Part shown: positions 28,498 through 38,555 of the stretch, one piece after another
Numbering within the stretch: the first letter of the stretch is position 1
Layout: every line of letters begins with the position of its first letter
Source of the DNA: Symbiodinium natans
Taxonomy: Eukaryota; Sar; Dinophyceae; Suessiales; Symbiodiniaceae
Assembly (NCBI GenBank): GCA_905221605.1
Contig: CAJNDS010002421.1
Coordinates: forward strand, 204,926-268,925
Length of the DNA stretch: 64,000 nt
Direction of reading: 5' to 3'
Program-made: the position numbers and the translations under genes
The notes under the pieces: model-generated
The model's database searches: none
Told to the model about the DNA's origin: nothing
Seen by the model: only the letters and a program-made list of their open reading frames with translations

Positions 28498-29167
28498 CGC
28501 AAGAGCCCCTGCGGCCCAGACGCTGCTCCTGACGGGCCATGCTTTGCAACGCTGCGGCGGCTTCTCCTCAGCTGCCAAGCTGCCACTCTAAACCCTAAAC
28601 CCTAAACCCTAAACCCTAAACCCTAAACCCTAAACCCTAAACCCTAAACCCTAAACCCTAAACCCTAAAGAACCCTAAACCCTGGCCTAAGCGCTAAGCC
28701 CTGAACCCTAACGGCCAAAGATATCCGATGCAAGGTCTCTGGCAGCAGAAGGAATCCTGCACGCCGGCTTCCCCCGATCCTTGGCTTGCTGGGTAAAGCT
28801 AGGGCACGGTTTAGGGTTTAGGGTTTAGGGTTTAGGGTTTCGGGTTTAGGGTTTCACGTTTAGGTCATAGGGTTTAGGGTTTATGCCCTAACCGTAAGCC
28901 ACTCGGCGCCCTCTACGCGCAAGTACCCCTATCACAAGCCTTGATGGCTCTATGGCAGACCCCGAAGCCCTAAACCCTATATAAACCCTACACCCGAAAC
29001 CCTAAACCCTAAACCCTACACCTTGAACCCTAAACCCTAAACCCTAAACCCTAAACCCTGAAACCCTAAAACCCTAAACCCTAAACCCTAAACCCTAAAC
29101 CCTAAACCCTAAACCCTAAACCCTAAACCCTAAAACCTAAACCCTAAACCCCCCCCTGAGCTCCCAG
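28498..29167. other. Two weak islands among C-rich and G-rich arrays
   Basis: 28500-28586 is open with APAAQTLLLTGHALQRCGG, and 28708-28795 with AKDIRCKVSGSRRNPARR. Arrays lie at 28588-28682 (C-rich), 28808-28880 (G-rich) and 28966-29150 (C-rich). Borders are not clear enough to call exons. Confidence 0.3.
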
Positions 29168-29225
29168 GAGTTTTTGGCCGATCTTCGCGAGTCGCTGGCG
29201 GCGGTGGCCAGGTGCACTAAGCCCC
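29168..29225 (+). CDS. Candidate exon between C-rich and G-rich arrays
   Basis: Follows GAGCTCCCAG and ends at CCCC|GTTTAG. Frame 1 reads EFLADLRESLAAVARCTKP. Product not recognised. Confidence 0.4.
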
Positions 29226-29538
29226 GTTTAGGGTTTAGGGTTTAGGGTTTTCGGGTTTTAGGGTTTTAGGGTTTCAGGGTTTTAGGGTTTTAGGGTTTTA
29301 GGGCTTTAGGGTTTTAGGGTTTTAGGGCTTTAGGGTTTTAGGGTTTTAGGGTTTTAGGGTTTTAGGGTTTTAGGGTTTTAGGGTTTTAGGGCTTTAGGGT
29401 TTTAGGGTTTTTGGGTTTTAGGGATTTGGGGTTTTAGGGTTTTAGGGATTTGGGGGTTTAGGGTTTTAGGGTCTTAGGATTTTAGGGTTTAAGGGTTTTA
29501 GTGCTTTAGGGTTTTAGGGTTTTAGGGTTTAGGGTTGA
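29226..29538. repeat. (TTTTAGGG)n array
   Basis: About 38 octamers of the Chlamydomonas-type telomere repeat, with occasional CTTTAGGG and TTTTTGGG, starting from TTTAGGG units. Confidence 0.95.
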
Positions 29539-30033
29539 CATGCAGTTTATTGGCTCTATGAGTTTATAGAGTTTAAATGGTCTATGGGGTTCAGGGTTTA
29601 TGTGATTTTTGGTAGGGGTTGTAGAGTTTATGGGGCTTATGGGTGTTTTAAGATGGGGTGTAGGTTAAGTTGTAGGGTATATGGGAGGTTTATGGGGTGT
29701 GCAGGGGTTCATCGAGTTTACATGGTGTGCCCTAAACCCTAAACCCTAAACCCTAAACCCTAAACCCTAAACCCTAAACCCTAAACCCTAAACCCTAAAC
29801 CCTAAACCCTAAACCCTAAACCCTAAACCCTAAACCCTAAACCCTAAACCCTAAACCCTCACCCCTAAACCCTAAACCCTAAACCCTAACCCCTAAACCC
29901 TAAACCCTAAACCCTAACCCCTAAACCCTAAACCCTAAACCCTAAACCCTAAACCCTAAACCCTAAACCCTAAACCCTAAACCCTAAACCCTAAACCCTA
30001 AACCCTAAACCCTAACCCTAAACCCTAAACCCT
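29539..30033. repeat. T/G-rich spacer and (CCCTAAA)n array (29728-30033)
   Basis: The first 190 bp are G/T-rich with repeated GTTTATGGGG-like words. A long, nearly pure C-rich array of about 300 bp follows. Confidence 0.9.
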
Positions 30034-30808
30034 AAAGTTTACGGGTCTATGGGCTGAAGTTTACGCGTTTCCGGGCAGAGGGCGGATGTTCTGCCCGTCT
30101 TGGGGGTGCAAAGAGGGCTGTTGGGGAGATTGAGGCTTGCTTGGAGTTTCTAGCAGTGTCTTAGTTGGTCTCTATGGGCGCTTAGTGGGTTGCAGTCGAT
30201 AGTTTCCCTGGCAACATTCCGAGACCTTAGGCCTTAGATCCTGAGCCCTCTAACCGACATGACCCAAACACTGAACCTTTACATCCGGAAATCCTCAACG
30301 CTGCAAGCCCCCGTAGGCCTTTAAATGCCCAACCCCAATCCCCTCACCCAGTGTAAATCCAAAAGCCGTAAACCCTAAACCCCTAAACCCTAAAACCCCT
30401 GATGCAAAAGCCCCAAAATCCTAAGAGCCTAAAACCCGTAAACCCTCAAACCCTAAAACCCCAAAACCCCAACATCCCAAAACCCCAAAACCCTAAACTA
30501 AACCTCTCAAACCCTCACACCCTCAAACCCTAAAGCCCCTCAACCCTAAACCCTAAAACGCTAAACCCGAAGCCTGCAAGCCGAAACCCTAAACCTCAAA
30601 CCCTAAAGCCCGTGCAGGTCGTGTAAAGCGCCAAGCAAACCCTAAAGCCCTACAACCCTAAAACGCCTCATGCCCTTGAACACCCCAAACCCCAATCCCA
30701 AACCCCAAACCCCGAACCGCAAACCCCAAACCCCAAACCCCAAACCCCAAACCATAAACCCTAAACCCTAAACCCTAAACCCCTAAACCCCTTCAGCCCC
30801 TGGCACAG
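30034..30808. other. Spacer with decayed C-rich repeats
   Basis: Unique sequence to about 30360, then irregular CCCTAAA/CCCCAAA repeats. No convincing gene. A CTGGCACAG acceptor-like end leads into the next island. Confidence 0.6.
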
Positions 30809-30884
30809 GTCGTGTGAGCCCTTCGATGGGGCGCTTCTGGGCATGGCATGCTTCTCGGGCCTGCATCGCAGTGCTCAAACTAGG
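30809..30884 (+). CDS. Candidate exon between C-rich and G-rich arrays
   Basis: After GGCACAG, frame 3 is open with RVSPSMGRFWAWHASRACIA and ends at CTAGG|GTTAAGG. Product not recognised. Confidence 0.35.
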
Positions 30885-31317
30885 GTTAAGGGTTTAGGGT
30901 TTAGGGCTTAGGGTTTAGGGTTGAAGTGGGGGTTTGGGGTTTAGGGTTGAAGTGGGGGTTTGGGGTTTAGGGTGTGGGGTGAGGGGGGGTGGGGGAACCC
31001 CAACAACCCCAAAAGCTCGGAACCCCCCCCCCCCCCCGCCCAAAGCCCAAAAACCCTAAAACCCTGAAGCCCCTACACCTTAACACACACCAAACCCCAA
31101 CACCCCAAAGCCCTACCACCCCCCCCCCCCCCAAAAAAAAAGCCTAAACCCTAAACCCTAAACCCTGAACCCTAAACCCTAAACCCTAAACCCTAAACCC
31201 TAAATGCCCTGAAGCCCTCAACGCTCAGGTGCCCAGTGCTCCCGTCGGCGGGACGCGCGACCTGTGTTGCTGCCCCACGGCTCTCACCAGAGCTTAGGGG
31301 AAGTTTGGGGTTCAGGG
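30885..31317. repeat. G-rich repeats, poly-C runs, C-rich array and weak island
   Basis: G-rich repeats 30885-30975, two poly-C runs near 31020-31135 and a C-rich array 31140-31205. An island at about 31232-31300 (after ACGCTCAG) is open with VPSAPVGGTRDLCCCPTALT but weak. Confidence 0.6.
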
Positions 31318-31530
31318 TTTCTTTGGGTTTAGGGGTTTAGGGTTTTAGGGGTTTAGGGGTTTAGGGTTTTAGGGTTTTAGGGTTTTAGGGTTTTAGGGTT
31401 TTAGGGTTTTAGGGTTTTAGGGTTTTAGGGTTTTTGGGTTTTTGGGTTTTAGGGTTTTAGGGTTTTAGGGTTTTTGGGTTTTAGGGCTTTAGGGTTTTAG
31501 GGTTTTAGGTTTTAGGGTTTAGGGTTTCGA
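31318..31530. repeat. (TTTTAGGG)n array
   Basis: About 22 octamers with some TTTTTGGG units. Confidence 0.95.
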
Positions 31531-32227
31531 GTTCAGCATCTCAAGTCCAAGCGTTCCTTAGCGAAGCTCGCTGGGGCGAGGCAAATTTGCCTGACGACTT
31601 GGGCCAACAATTTGCTTGACGACTTGGGACATCAAGGCTTATGCGCATTAAGAAAGGGAGGTTTAGGGCTTAGGGCTTCGTGGGGTTCAAAGGCGGATGG
31701 CTGTCAAAACCCTAAACCCTAAACTCTAAACCCTGTCAACCCGAAACTCCTAAAGGTTTGTTGGGGGTTCGGGGGGAGTTAAGGACTGTAGTGTTAGGGT
31801 TTAGGGTTTCGAGGGTTAGGGTTTAGGGTTTGGGGTTTACGGCCTTAAGCCCTTTATAGGCCCCTATATAATACAAGCACCTTGTTGAAAGGACCCCCAA
31901 AAGGACCCTTATAAGAGAACAGCTCACGTGCCCAACCCACCCTAAGTCTAAGCTTTCCGTGCCTCCCTCGAGGTCACGACAGTCTTGTTGTGCACCCTAA
32001 AACCCTAGATCCTGAACCACCTGGACCCTCAACACTAGACCCTCAACCCCAGACCCTGAACCCCAGACCCTGAACCCCAGACCCTGCACCCTGAACCCTG
32101 AACCCTGAACCCTAAACCCTAAACCCTAAACCCTAAACCTAAACCCTAAACCCTAAACCCTAAACCCTAAACCCTAAACCCTAAACCCTAAACCCTAAAC
32201 CCTAAACCCCCACCCCTCAACCCTGAG
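31531..32227. other. Unique spacer, decayed repeats and a C-rich array
   Basis: Contains a short duplicated word (GACGACTTGGG, about 31595-31630). CCCTGAA/CCAGACC variants occur at 32030-32100 and a clean CCCTAAA array at 32101-32215. No gene supported. Confidence 0.6.
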
Positions 32228-32310
32228 GCTCTGTTCTTTCGCGATGTCCCGGCTGGAACTCTGCGGTGGCCGAGCTGTGGTTGAAATGGCCCAGGCTTCG
32301 GCAACAAGGG
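32228..32310 (+). CDS. Candidate exon between C-rich and G-rich arrays
   Basis: After ACCCTGAG the frame with one leading nt is open throughout (SRLELCGGRAVVEMAQASAT in its middle) and ends at AAGGG|GTTTAG. Product not recognised. Confidence 0.4.
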
Positions 32311-32739
32311 GTTTAGGGTTTAGTGGTTTAGGGGTTTAGGTTTAGGGTTTAGGGTTTAGGGGTTTAGGTTTTAGGGGTTTAGGGTTTAGGGGTTTGGGGG
32401 TTTAGGGCAAGGGGGGTTTAGGGGTTTAGGGGTTTAGGTTTTAGGGGTTTAGGGTTTAGGGGTTTAGGGTTTAGGGCAAGGGGGCTTAGGGTTTAGGGGT
32501 TTAGGGGTTTTAGGGGTTTAGGGTTTAGGCGTCCCTGAAAACTCTAAGTCCTACAAGCTTTTAAGCCCAGCCCTAGACCCTAAACCCTAAACCCTAGGCC
32601 CTAGGCCCTAGGCCCTAGGCCCTAGGCCCTAAACCCTAAACCCTAAACCCTAAACCCTAAACCCTCAACCCTCAACCCTAAACCCTAAACCCTAAACCCT
32701 AAACCCTAAACCCTAAACCCTAAGCCCCTATTCTTGGAG
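32311..32739. repeat. G-rich array, spacer and C-rich array with CCCTAGG units
   Basis: TTTAGGG/GTTTAGGGG units 32311-32535. C-rich 32575-32728 includes a short homogeneous run of CCCTAGG. Confidence 0.9.
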
Positions 32740-32845
32740 GCGGCCCGAAATCTGGGCTGCCTGGACCCTGGGTTCCTCCGAGCCGTTCTTTCCTTCCTCG
32801 CCGCGGGAAGCGCGGGCACCTTTGCGTCTCTGAGCCGCTTGGAGG
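32740..32845 (+). CDS. Candidate exon between C-rich and G-rich arrays
   Basis: After ATTCTTGGAG the frame is open for 35 codons, with AARNLGCLDPGFLRAVLSF and then LAAGSAGTFASLSRLE, ending GAGG|GTTTAG. The Leu/Ala helical style recalls RAP/OPR-type repeats. One nt is left over, and the island at 33314 can accept it (two leading nt, then DAAGAGRFLLQSSALRW). Confidence 0.45.
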
Positions 32846-33313
32846 GTTTAGGGTTTAGGGTTTAGGGTTTAGGGTTTAGGGTTTAGGGTTTTAGGGTTTT
32901 TCGGCTTTGGCACTTTTCGGGTTTTAGGGTTTTGGGGTTTCAGGGTTCAGGGTTTCAGGGTTTCAGGGGTGTAGGGTGTTAGGATTTAGGGCAGTTTTAG
33001 GGTTTTAGGGTTTTAGGGGGATGTAGGGTTCAGGATTTTAGGTGTTTGGGTGTAGGGTGCATGGCTTTGGTGGATTTAGGGTTGGGCCAGGGAACCCTCA
33101 TACGGACGAGGCTCGGCATGAAAATTTAGGGTTCCAGCCTCTTAAATATACGGCGGCCCAACCCCAAACCCTAAACCTTAAGTTTTAGAGTCCAGGGCTC
33201 AAACCCCCCAACCCCAACCTCCAAACCCTAAACCCTAATTTCCGGGTTTAAAGGGAAACCCCGAACCTTAAGCCGCCAACCCCGCAACCCCAACAACATC
33301 CCCGAAAACTGAG
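32846..33313. repeat. G-rich array grading into a decayed spacer
   Basis: Clean TTTAGGG to about 32892, then TTTTAGGG/TTTCAGGG variants to 33080 and unique sequence. No gene supported. Confidence 0.8.
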
Positions 33314-33366
33314 GGGACGCGGCGGGGGCCGGACGGTTCCTTCTGCAAAGCTCCGCACTGAGATGG
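33314..33366 (+). CDS. Candidate exon before a G-rich array
   Basis: After AACTGAG, 53 nt end at GATGG|GTAGAGG. With two leading nt it reads DAAGAGRFLLQSSALRW, joining in frame with the previous island. Confidence 0.35.
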
Positions 33367-33379
33367 GTAGAGGGGAGGG

Positions 33380-33515
33380 CTAGGGTTTAGGGTTTAGGGT
33401 TTAGGGTTTAGGGTTTAGGGTTTAGGGTTTAGGGTTTAGGGTTTAGGGTTTAGGGTTTAGGGTTTAGGGTTTAGAGTTCAGGGTTTAGGGTTTAGGGTTT
33501 AGGGTTTAGGGTTTT
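33380..33515. repeat. (TTTAGGG)n array
   Basis: About 19 nearly perfect heptamers. Confidence 0.95.
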
Positions 33516-33585
33516 GGGTTCCGGTTGATGCACTTCGGTTCCCTTACATATGGGTTCTCCTCAGCTCTGGACCCCACAAAGCCTA

Positions 33586-33725
33586 CTTGGAGGTTCATGG
33601 CACTTATTAACCAATTATAACTGTACTTATAACTGTACTCATAACCATATTAGGGCCCTTAAGGGGCTTCTAAGTGGGTTACAAGTACAGTTATAATTGG
33701 TTAGTAAGTACCATGAACCTCCAAG
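33586..33725. mobile_element. Palindromic miniature element, family 1, with TA ends
   Basis: 140 bp with near-complete inverted arms, CTTGGAGGTTCATGG on the left and CCATGAACCTCCAAG on the right. The inner arms repeat AACTGTACTTATAACTGTAC. It is flanked by TA on both sides, as expected for Tc1/mariner-type MITEs. No ORF. Partial copies lie at 66-104, 405-469 and 47094-47194. Confidence 0.7.
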
Positions 33726-33834
33726 TAAATCCCTGAACCCCTTCGTCCCGAAATGTTTGAATCCCTGGAGCCCCATAAACCTATGCCCCTTAAGCCCCAG
33801 AAACAAACCCAAAGCCCCTGCAATCCCTGCATCT

Positions 33835-33945
33835 CTAACCCTAAACCCTAAACCCTAAGCCCTAAACCCTAAACCCTAAACCCTAAACCCTAAACCCTAA
33901 ACCCTAAACCCTAAACCCTAAACCCCAAACCCCAAACCCCAAACC
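33835..33945. repeat. (CCCTAAA)n array
   Basis: C-rich heptamers ending in CCCCAAA units. Confidence 0.95.
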
Positions 33946-33957
33946 CCCCAATACGAG

Positions 33958-34051
33958 GCCTACGAGAGGAGGCGATCGCCTTCGCCGATGCCGAAGGAGC
34001 CGCCTGCGGTCTGATGGAGGCAGCCAGGGAGCGACTCCAAGGCGGGAAGCG
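33958..34051 (+). CDS. Candidate exon between C-rich and G-rich arrays
   Basis: After AATACGAG the frame with two leading nt is open: LREEAIAFADAEGAACGLM, then EAARERLQGGK, ending AAGCG|GTAAAC. The two nt left over fit the next candidate at 34584 (one leading nt). Helical, protein-like; family not recognised. Confidence 0.45.
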
Positions 34052-34057
34052 GTAAAC

Positions 34058-34583
34058 TGGGGTTTAGGGTTTAGGGTTTAGGGTTTAGGGTTTAGGGTTA
34101 GGGTTTAATTAGGGTTTAGGGTTGTCGGGTTGTTAGCGTTTGGGGTTTTGGGCTTTTTTGCGGGTTTTGGGGTTTTAGGGTTTCAGGGTTTTACTCGTGG
34201 GGTGTTCGGGTGTCAAGGTAGTTTTAGGGTTTTAGGGGTTCTAGGGTTTTAGGGTTTTGGGGGTTTTGGGGTTTGGTGCTTTAGGTTTCTTGGACGGTTG
34301 TGGGCTTTGTCCTCTCTCTGCTTCTCTTGCCCTCAACCTGACCCTCTAAACCCCATGAATCTCATAAGCCCTATAAACCCCACAAGCCCTATAAACCTTA
34401 CAAACCCTATATGCCCACAAAATCCTATAAACCCTATAAACCCTAGAAACCCTTTAGACCCTCTAAACCCTATAAACCCTAGAAACCCTTTAGACCCTAT
34501 AAACCCTATACACCCGATAAGCCCTAGAAACCCTGTAAACCCTATGCACCCTGCAAAGCGGTTGTTGTCGCGTGGCCCTGCAG
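34058..34583. repeat. G-rich array and decayed CCCTATAAA-type repeats
   Basis: TTTAGGG units 34058-34115. After a G/T-rich spacer, C-rich repeats with extra TA (CCCTATAAA, CCCTAGAAA) run 34340-34560. ORFs across them on either strand are low-complexity. Confidence 0.8.
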
Positions 34584-34637
34584 CCACAGCGATGTAGTCC
34601 TTGACAGGACCCTGGGTGCGGCCCACAGCCCTACATG
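34584..34637 (+). CDS. Candidate exon
   Basis: After GCCCTGCAG, one leading nt then HSDVVLDRTLGAAHSPT, ending ACATG|GTCTAG. In phase with the island at 33958-34051. The alternative donor at TAGG|GTTCACC would keep phase 0. Confidence 0.35.
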
Positions 34638-34671
34638 GTCTAGGGTTCACCCTGTGAAGAGTCTGATATAC

Positions 34672-34766
34672 CCTAAACCCTAAACCCTAAACCCTAAACC
34701 CTAAACCCTAAACCCTAAACCCTAACCCCCAAACCCCAAACCCCAAACCCTAAACCCTAAACCCTA
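34672..34766. repeat. (CCCTAAA)n array, target of the LTR element
   Basis: C-rich array. Its last five bases CCCTA are repeated at 43765-43769 on the far side of the LTR element. Confidence 0.9.
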
Positions 34767-35053
34767 TACGGGGGGACAATCAAGGAAGGAAACCAACTCC
34801 CCTAATCGCCCTGAACTTATATTCCCCAGATCGAACCAAGAAACAAACAAGAACACGGATAAGAGCAACCCAGGGGGGAAGGAAAGGGGGAAGGAATCCA
34901 CACCCTTACCAAACCCTAAGAACCCAGGCACTACTTTTTGAACTTGTGGCTTTCTGTTCAAGCCCATCTTGAGCCAAACATGATTTCCGGGTTCATTAAC
35001 CCTTCCAACTCTCAACACTAACTCTTTTCTACAATACCAATTGCAGCTCCGCA
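34767..35053 (-). repeat. 3' LTR (minus-strand orientation)
   Basis: Same length as the 5' LTR. Visible differences are single bases near CTGTTCAAGC and GATTTCCGGG and a two-base change in AACTCTCAAC, about 98.6 percent identity by eye. Confidence 0.85.
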
Positions 35054-35063
35054 CTCCCCCTGT
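35054..35063 (-). other. Polypurine tract
   Basis: On the element strand ACAGGGGGAG ends exactly at the 3' LTR TG. It is preceded by the inverted repeat TCCTAGGAAATCCTAGGA (35064-35081). Expected plus-strand priming site. Confidence 0.6.
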
Positions 35064-35423
35064 CCTAGGATTTCCTAGGACACATTGGAGATGCAGATCT
35101 TTTGGCCAAAAACTGCCATTAAGGCAGCAGCCAGCTGCTTGAAATGCAAGTTGTGGTTTAACGTCTTCCAGGACGGAATTATAGCACATTGGCTAACCTA
35201 CTACCCATAGAGAATCTCTTTTCACCATGATCCTCTCATCACTGAAGACTCCTTGGCCTTCTTCACCACAAACCGTGGTCTTCTCTACGCGAAAAGCTAC
35301 TGACTTCTACTATCAGGGATTTCCATACCCTTAATAGTAACCACCACATTGTCAGCACATTGGCTGTTCCAGCGCACCTGTCTCCAGAAAGAGAAAAACT
35401 ATCCCTTCATCCCTACCATCCAA

Positions 35424-35663
35424 TCACTTCTTTTTCCGATTGTTAGCAATCTTGAGGTGAAGTTGCAGCAGAATATACTCCAGGTCCGAAACTGTAAGAA
35501 CAGGATCCTGTACGCCCCTTTGAATTGAGGATACCAATCCTTCTCTCTTTGCGTCCTCAATCGCCTGGCAAGATTGACCCAGCTCTTCATTCGCAGTGGC
35601 AGACCCTGGTGCATCCGCATCAGATGGACGATCCTTTTCCTCAGGATCTTGCACCATTACCAC
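35424..35663 (-). pseudogene. LTR-element ORF, C-terminal end in third frame
   Basis: The protein-like frame re-enters upstream of this piece and ends at a stop near 35424 with LLQLHLKIANNRKKK. It is followed by about 370 bp of untranslated sequence up to the polypurine tract. Confidence 0.5.
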
Positions 35664-37881
35664 CTCTTCTTTTTGGGACTCTGACTTTTCTCCCTCTTCT
35701 TTGTCTTTCCACCGACATTTGACTTTGTGCGCGTCTTCGAGGATTTTTCCACTGCAGAAGCCACCACATTGGATGTTGATCCACCCTTCTCAATGATCGT
35801 CGGCATCTTCTTCGGCTTTGGAACCATGAGAGTGTAAGGATCTTCGATAGCTGCAGCTTTCCTCTTCTTTTTACCTTTTTCTTCTCTTCTTCAACGGCAA
35901 CCTCCGTCTCCGAAGTCTCAACCACTCCTTTTTCGGCAGGAATATCCTTGCTGGACTCCCTTTCTAGGGACCTCTTTTTACCTCTTTTGGGATCCTTTTC
36001 TTCTCCCAAATTGGCTCGCTCATACCATATCCTCAGGTCATTGACCCATTCTTCCACCTCCGCGAGCGAAACCTCATACGACTTCACTACTTCGAGAAGT
36101 TCCAGCACGGTCAACATTTCAGTGGTCCACGAAACCCATTCTTGATCCATTTGGTCAGCATCTCCAGTGAACTTCAGGAGTTTGAACAATGGGTCCGCCT
36201 CTGCTCGAGCCAAATCTGGCTTGCCACCGGACAGAAATGAAATCGCCTCCATCAACAGTTCCGTCATCTTGGTCTCTTCGTCATAAACCATAAAATCCTC
36301 CTCATCATCATCGAACTGTTCAGGAGAGATCTCCTTTTCTCCACCATTTGCACCAGACTTTCTCCTTGGACCATCCCTTGGGGGCGTCCTTGGAGACCTT
36401 GGCCTCTGTTCTTCCAGCGGAACACCATGCTCGAAGACACACCTGTCACCAAACCGACACTTCCCAGACCGAGCAAACTGGACGCACCTCACACCAGTTG
36501 CATCATGCGAGAACCCACAATCCTTTCCAGCGAAACATTCTCTCCCTGCCACATAGTATTTACACCAATACGAATGTAGCACCACATCATCTTCGGAATG
36601 GATGAATTTGCAGTCGTCACCAAATTTGCAGCGATCTTTCCCCTTGCCAAACCAATAGCAGAAGCCCTTCTTCCTCTTCTCCAAGCGCTCTGCCTCATAC
36701 CGGTCCATAGGGCGATTGTGCTCTACATGAACATTGCCGTGTACCTGGGGACTGCTCCCTTCACCCGACGTGCTATCAGTATTTGGTGCTTGGAGTACAG
36801 CTGGAAAACCTGGCCTTGGTCCTACCACCTTCATGATCGGTTTTCCGCCAACTCCTGAGCCATGCTGAGACGATCCAAAAACATTGAACATCTTCGTGAA
36901 GGCCTTTCTAGTGCCAATCTTCTGCACCCTTTTGATTGGACGTTTCATTGCTCCAACCTTGCATCCAGATGCGTTCAAACGACACAACCTCCTATAACCA
37001 ACTCTATGTCCCTTCTTCCAAAGAGCCATAAGAATTTTAGAGGCAGTAACATTCTCCACCTCTACCTTTTCCAATGGTCCCTCACTTCCCGGAACAAACC
37101 CATCCATATCTGAAGACCTTTCCATCTTTTTTGACACCACTTCGTCGAGGTAGTCTTCCGAGATCCAGGGTAAGTTCCCCTTAGAGGAAGGATTGTCATC
37201 ATTGTTTGGTCCTTCACCAGGATACCCTTTTGTGCTGTCAAAGATCTTACCAGTAGTGCGGTCCTGCATAGAGAAATTCGAAGCCACGCGGGAGTATACT
37301 GACCACAAGAAAATCCTTGTGTCCGCCAGTCTTGATGACCCACTGGATGTCTCCTCTTCCGGAGAAACTTCTGGCGCTTTGCCATCCCCTCCAGTGTCAC
37401 CACTTGTCTCACCTCCAGCATCTTCAATGGGAATAAGGGATTCATTGTTCCCTTGATCAAGCACCGCACCCTCTGGTCCAAGAACTTCCAGCACCGCTGT
37501 CGAAGGATCCACCTCTTCATCAGCATCGTCGTCCATCCTTCTCCAGAGAGCCTCCAATTGGTCCGCACAAGTCGCCGCTTGAAGGAACTCCATCAACCGA
37601 GCCCTCCCGCGCTGCCAGAGAAATTCCGAAACCATCACCGACCCTTGGGCTCCCAGATTCAGGAATGGGTGAACCATTTTGGCTACCCTCGCCATAAGTT
37701 CAATATGAACTTCCATGCCTGGACTGCGGCTCCAATCATAGGCAATTGCCTCCATAGCAGTTCCAAACTTGTCAGTATTCTTGAATTCCCCTTCCAGACC
37801 AGGAGACAACAAGGCACCCATCACTCTTTCGGCCCACCGCCGGCAAGCACGGGTTGTCATGGAACGAATGATGCAGGTCAC
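35641..37881 (-). pseudogene. LTR-element ORF, 3' part: second triplet of CCCH fingers
   Basis: An open stretch of 746 codons. Three CCCH fingers lie at about 400-485 with spacings C-x9-C-x5-C-x3-H, C-x8-C-x5-C-x3-H and C-x8-C-x5-C-x3-H (CKFGDDCKFIH, CFAGKDCGFSH, CRFGDRCVFEH). Acidic and Lys/Arg-rich linkers surround them. Near 35865 (run of A/G, AAAAAGGTAAAAAG on the minus strand) the natural frame leaves; the basic tail after it is out of frame. The start codon of this stretch is not real, since it continues the upstream protein. No reverse transcriptase motif is present. Confidence 0.65.
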
Positions 37882-38422
37882 TATAATGTCCTTGATCTCT
37901 CCTTTGAAAAAGGAGTGCTCCAGTCCCTAGCTGGGCATTCATTTCATCCACTTGAACCATTTCAGCACATATCCTCTGTGCCATGTACGCCATTGCTGGC
38001 CAGACGGAACGATCGGTAAGACCGCGACGCATAACCCAATCAGTTGTTGGCGACTGAATCAGCGTCCTTGGATCATACACCAGAACAACCATCGCACCGT
38101 CACCCATTGACTGATCAGCATCGTCCTCCAGTGCCAGGTTCTCATCCTGTTCGCTTGCACCCTCGGATGACATGCTAATAACCAAATTTCGATCCATCTT
38201 ATTGGACCCTTTTTGGCAGTCTCTTTGCCCCACCGGCAACTTGCCAACTGCAACCTTCCAATAAATCCGAGTCAGAAGGCCTTTAACCAGCAATTGCTGA
38301 AGGTCACTCCTCACCGGACCACCATCCAATATCTTCGCATCATCACCACGGAGTTCATTGCTCCCACCTTCTCCTTCTTTTTGGTCAGTCTCCTCGGCAA
38401 CTTGCCAACTGCAACCTTCCAA
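37772..38422 (-). pseudogene. LTR-element ORF, middle part in shifted frame
   Basis: Continues the protein after the duplicated unit (VGQRDCQKGSNKMDRNLV and on). Near 37925-37935 another one-base shift moves the protein-like frame into the next segment; this frame's last 25 or so residues are out of register. Confidence 0.65.
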
Positions 38423-38555
38423 TAAATCCGAGTCAGAAGGCCTTTAACCAGCAATTGCTGAAGGTCACTCCTCACCGGACCACCATCCAATATCTTCGCA
38501 TCATCACCACGGAGTTCATTGCTCCCACCTTCTCCTTCTTTTTGGTCAGTCTCCT
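38234..38555 (-). repeat. Perfect 161-bp tandem duplication inside the ORF
   Basis: Units 38234-38394 and 38395-38555 look identical. 161 is not a multiple of three. The coding frame downstream is consistent with exactly this shift. Confidence 0.9.

Noticed and set aside
34298-34650. ORFs rich in Asn-Pro-Ile on + and Gly-Phe-Ile on -
   Set aside because: They are decayed CCCTATAAA repeats read in frame.
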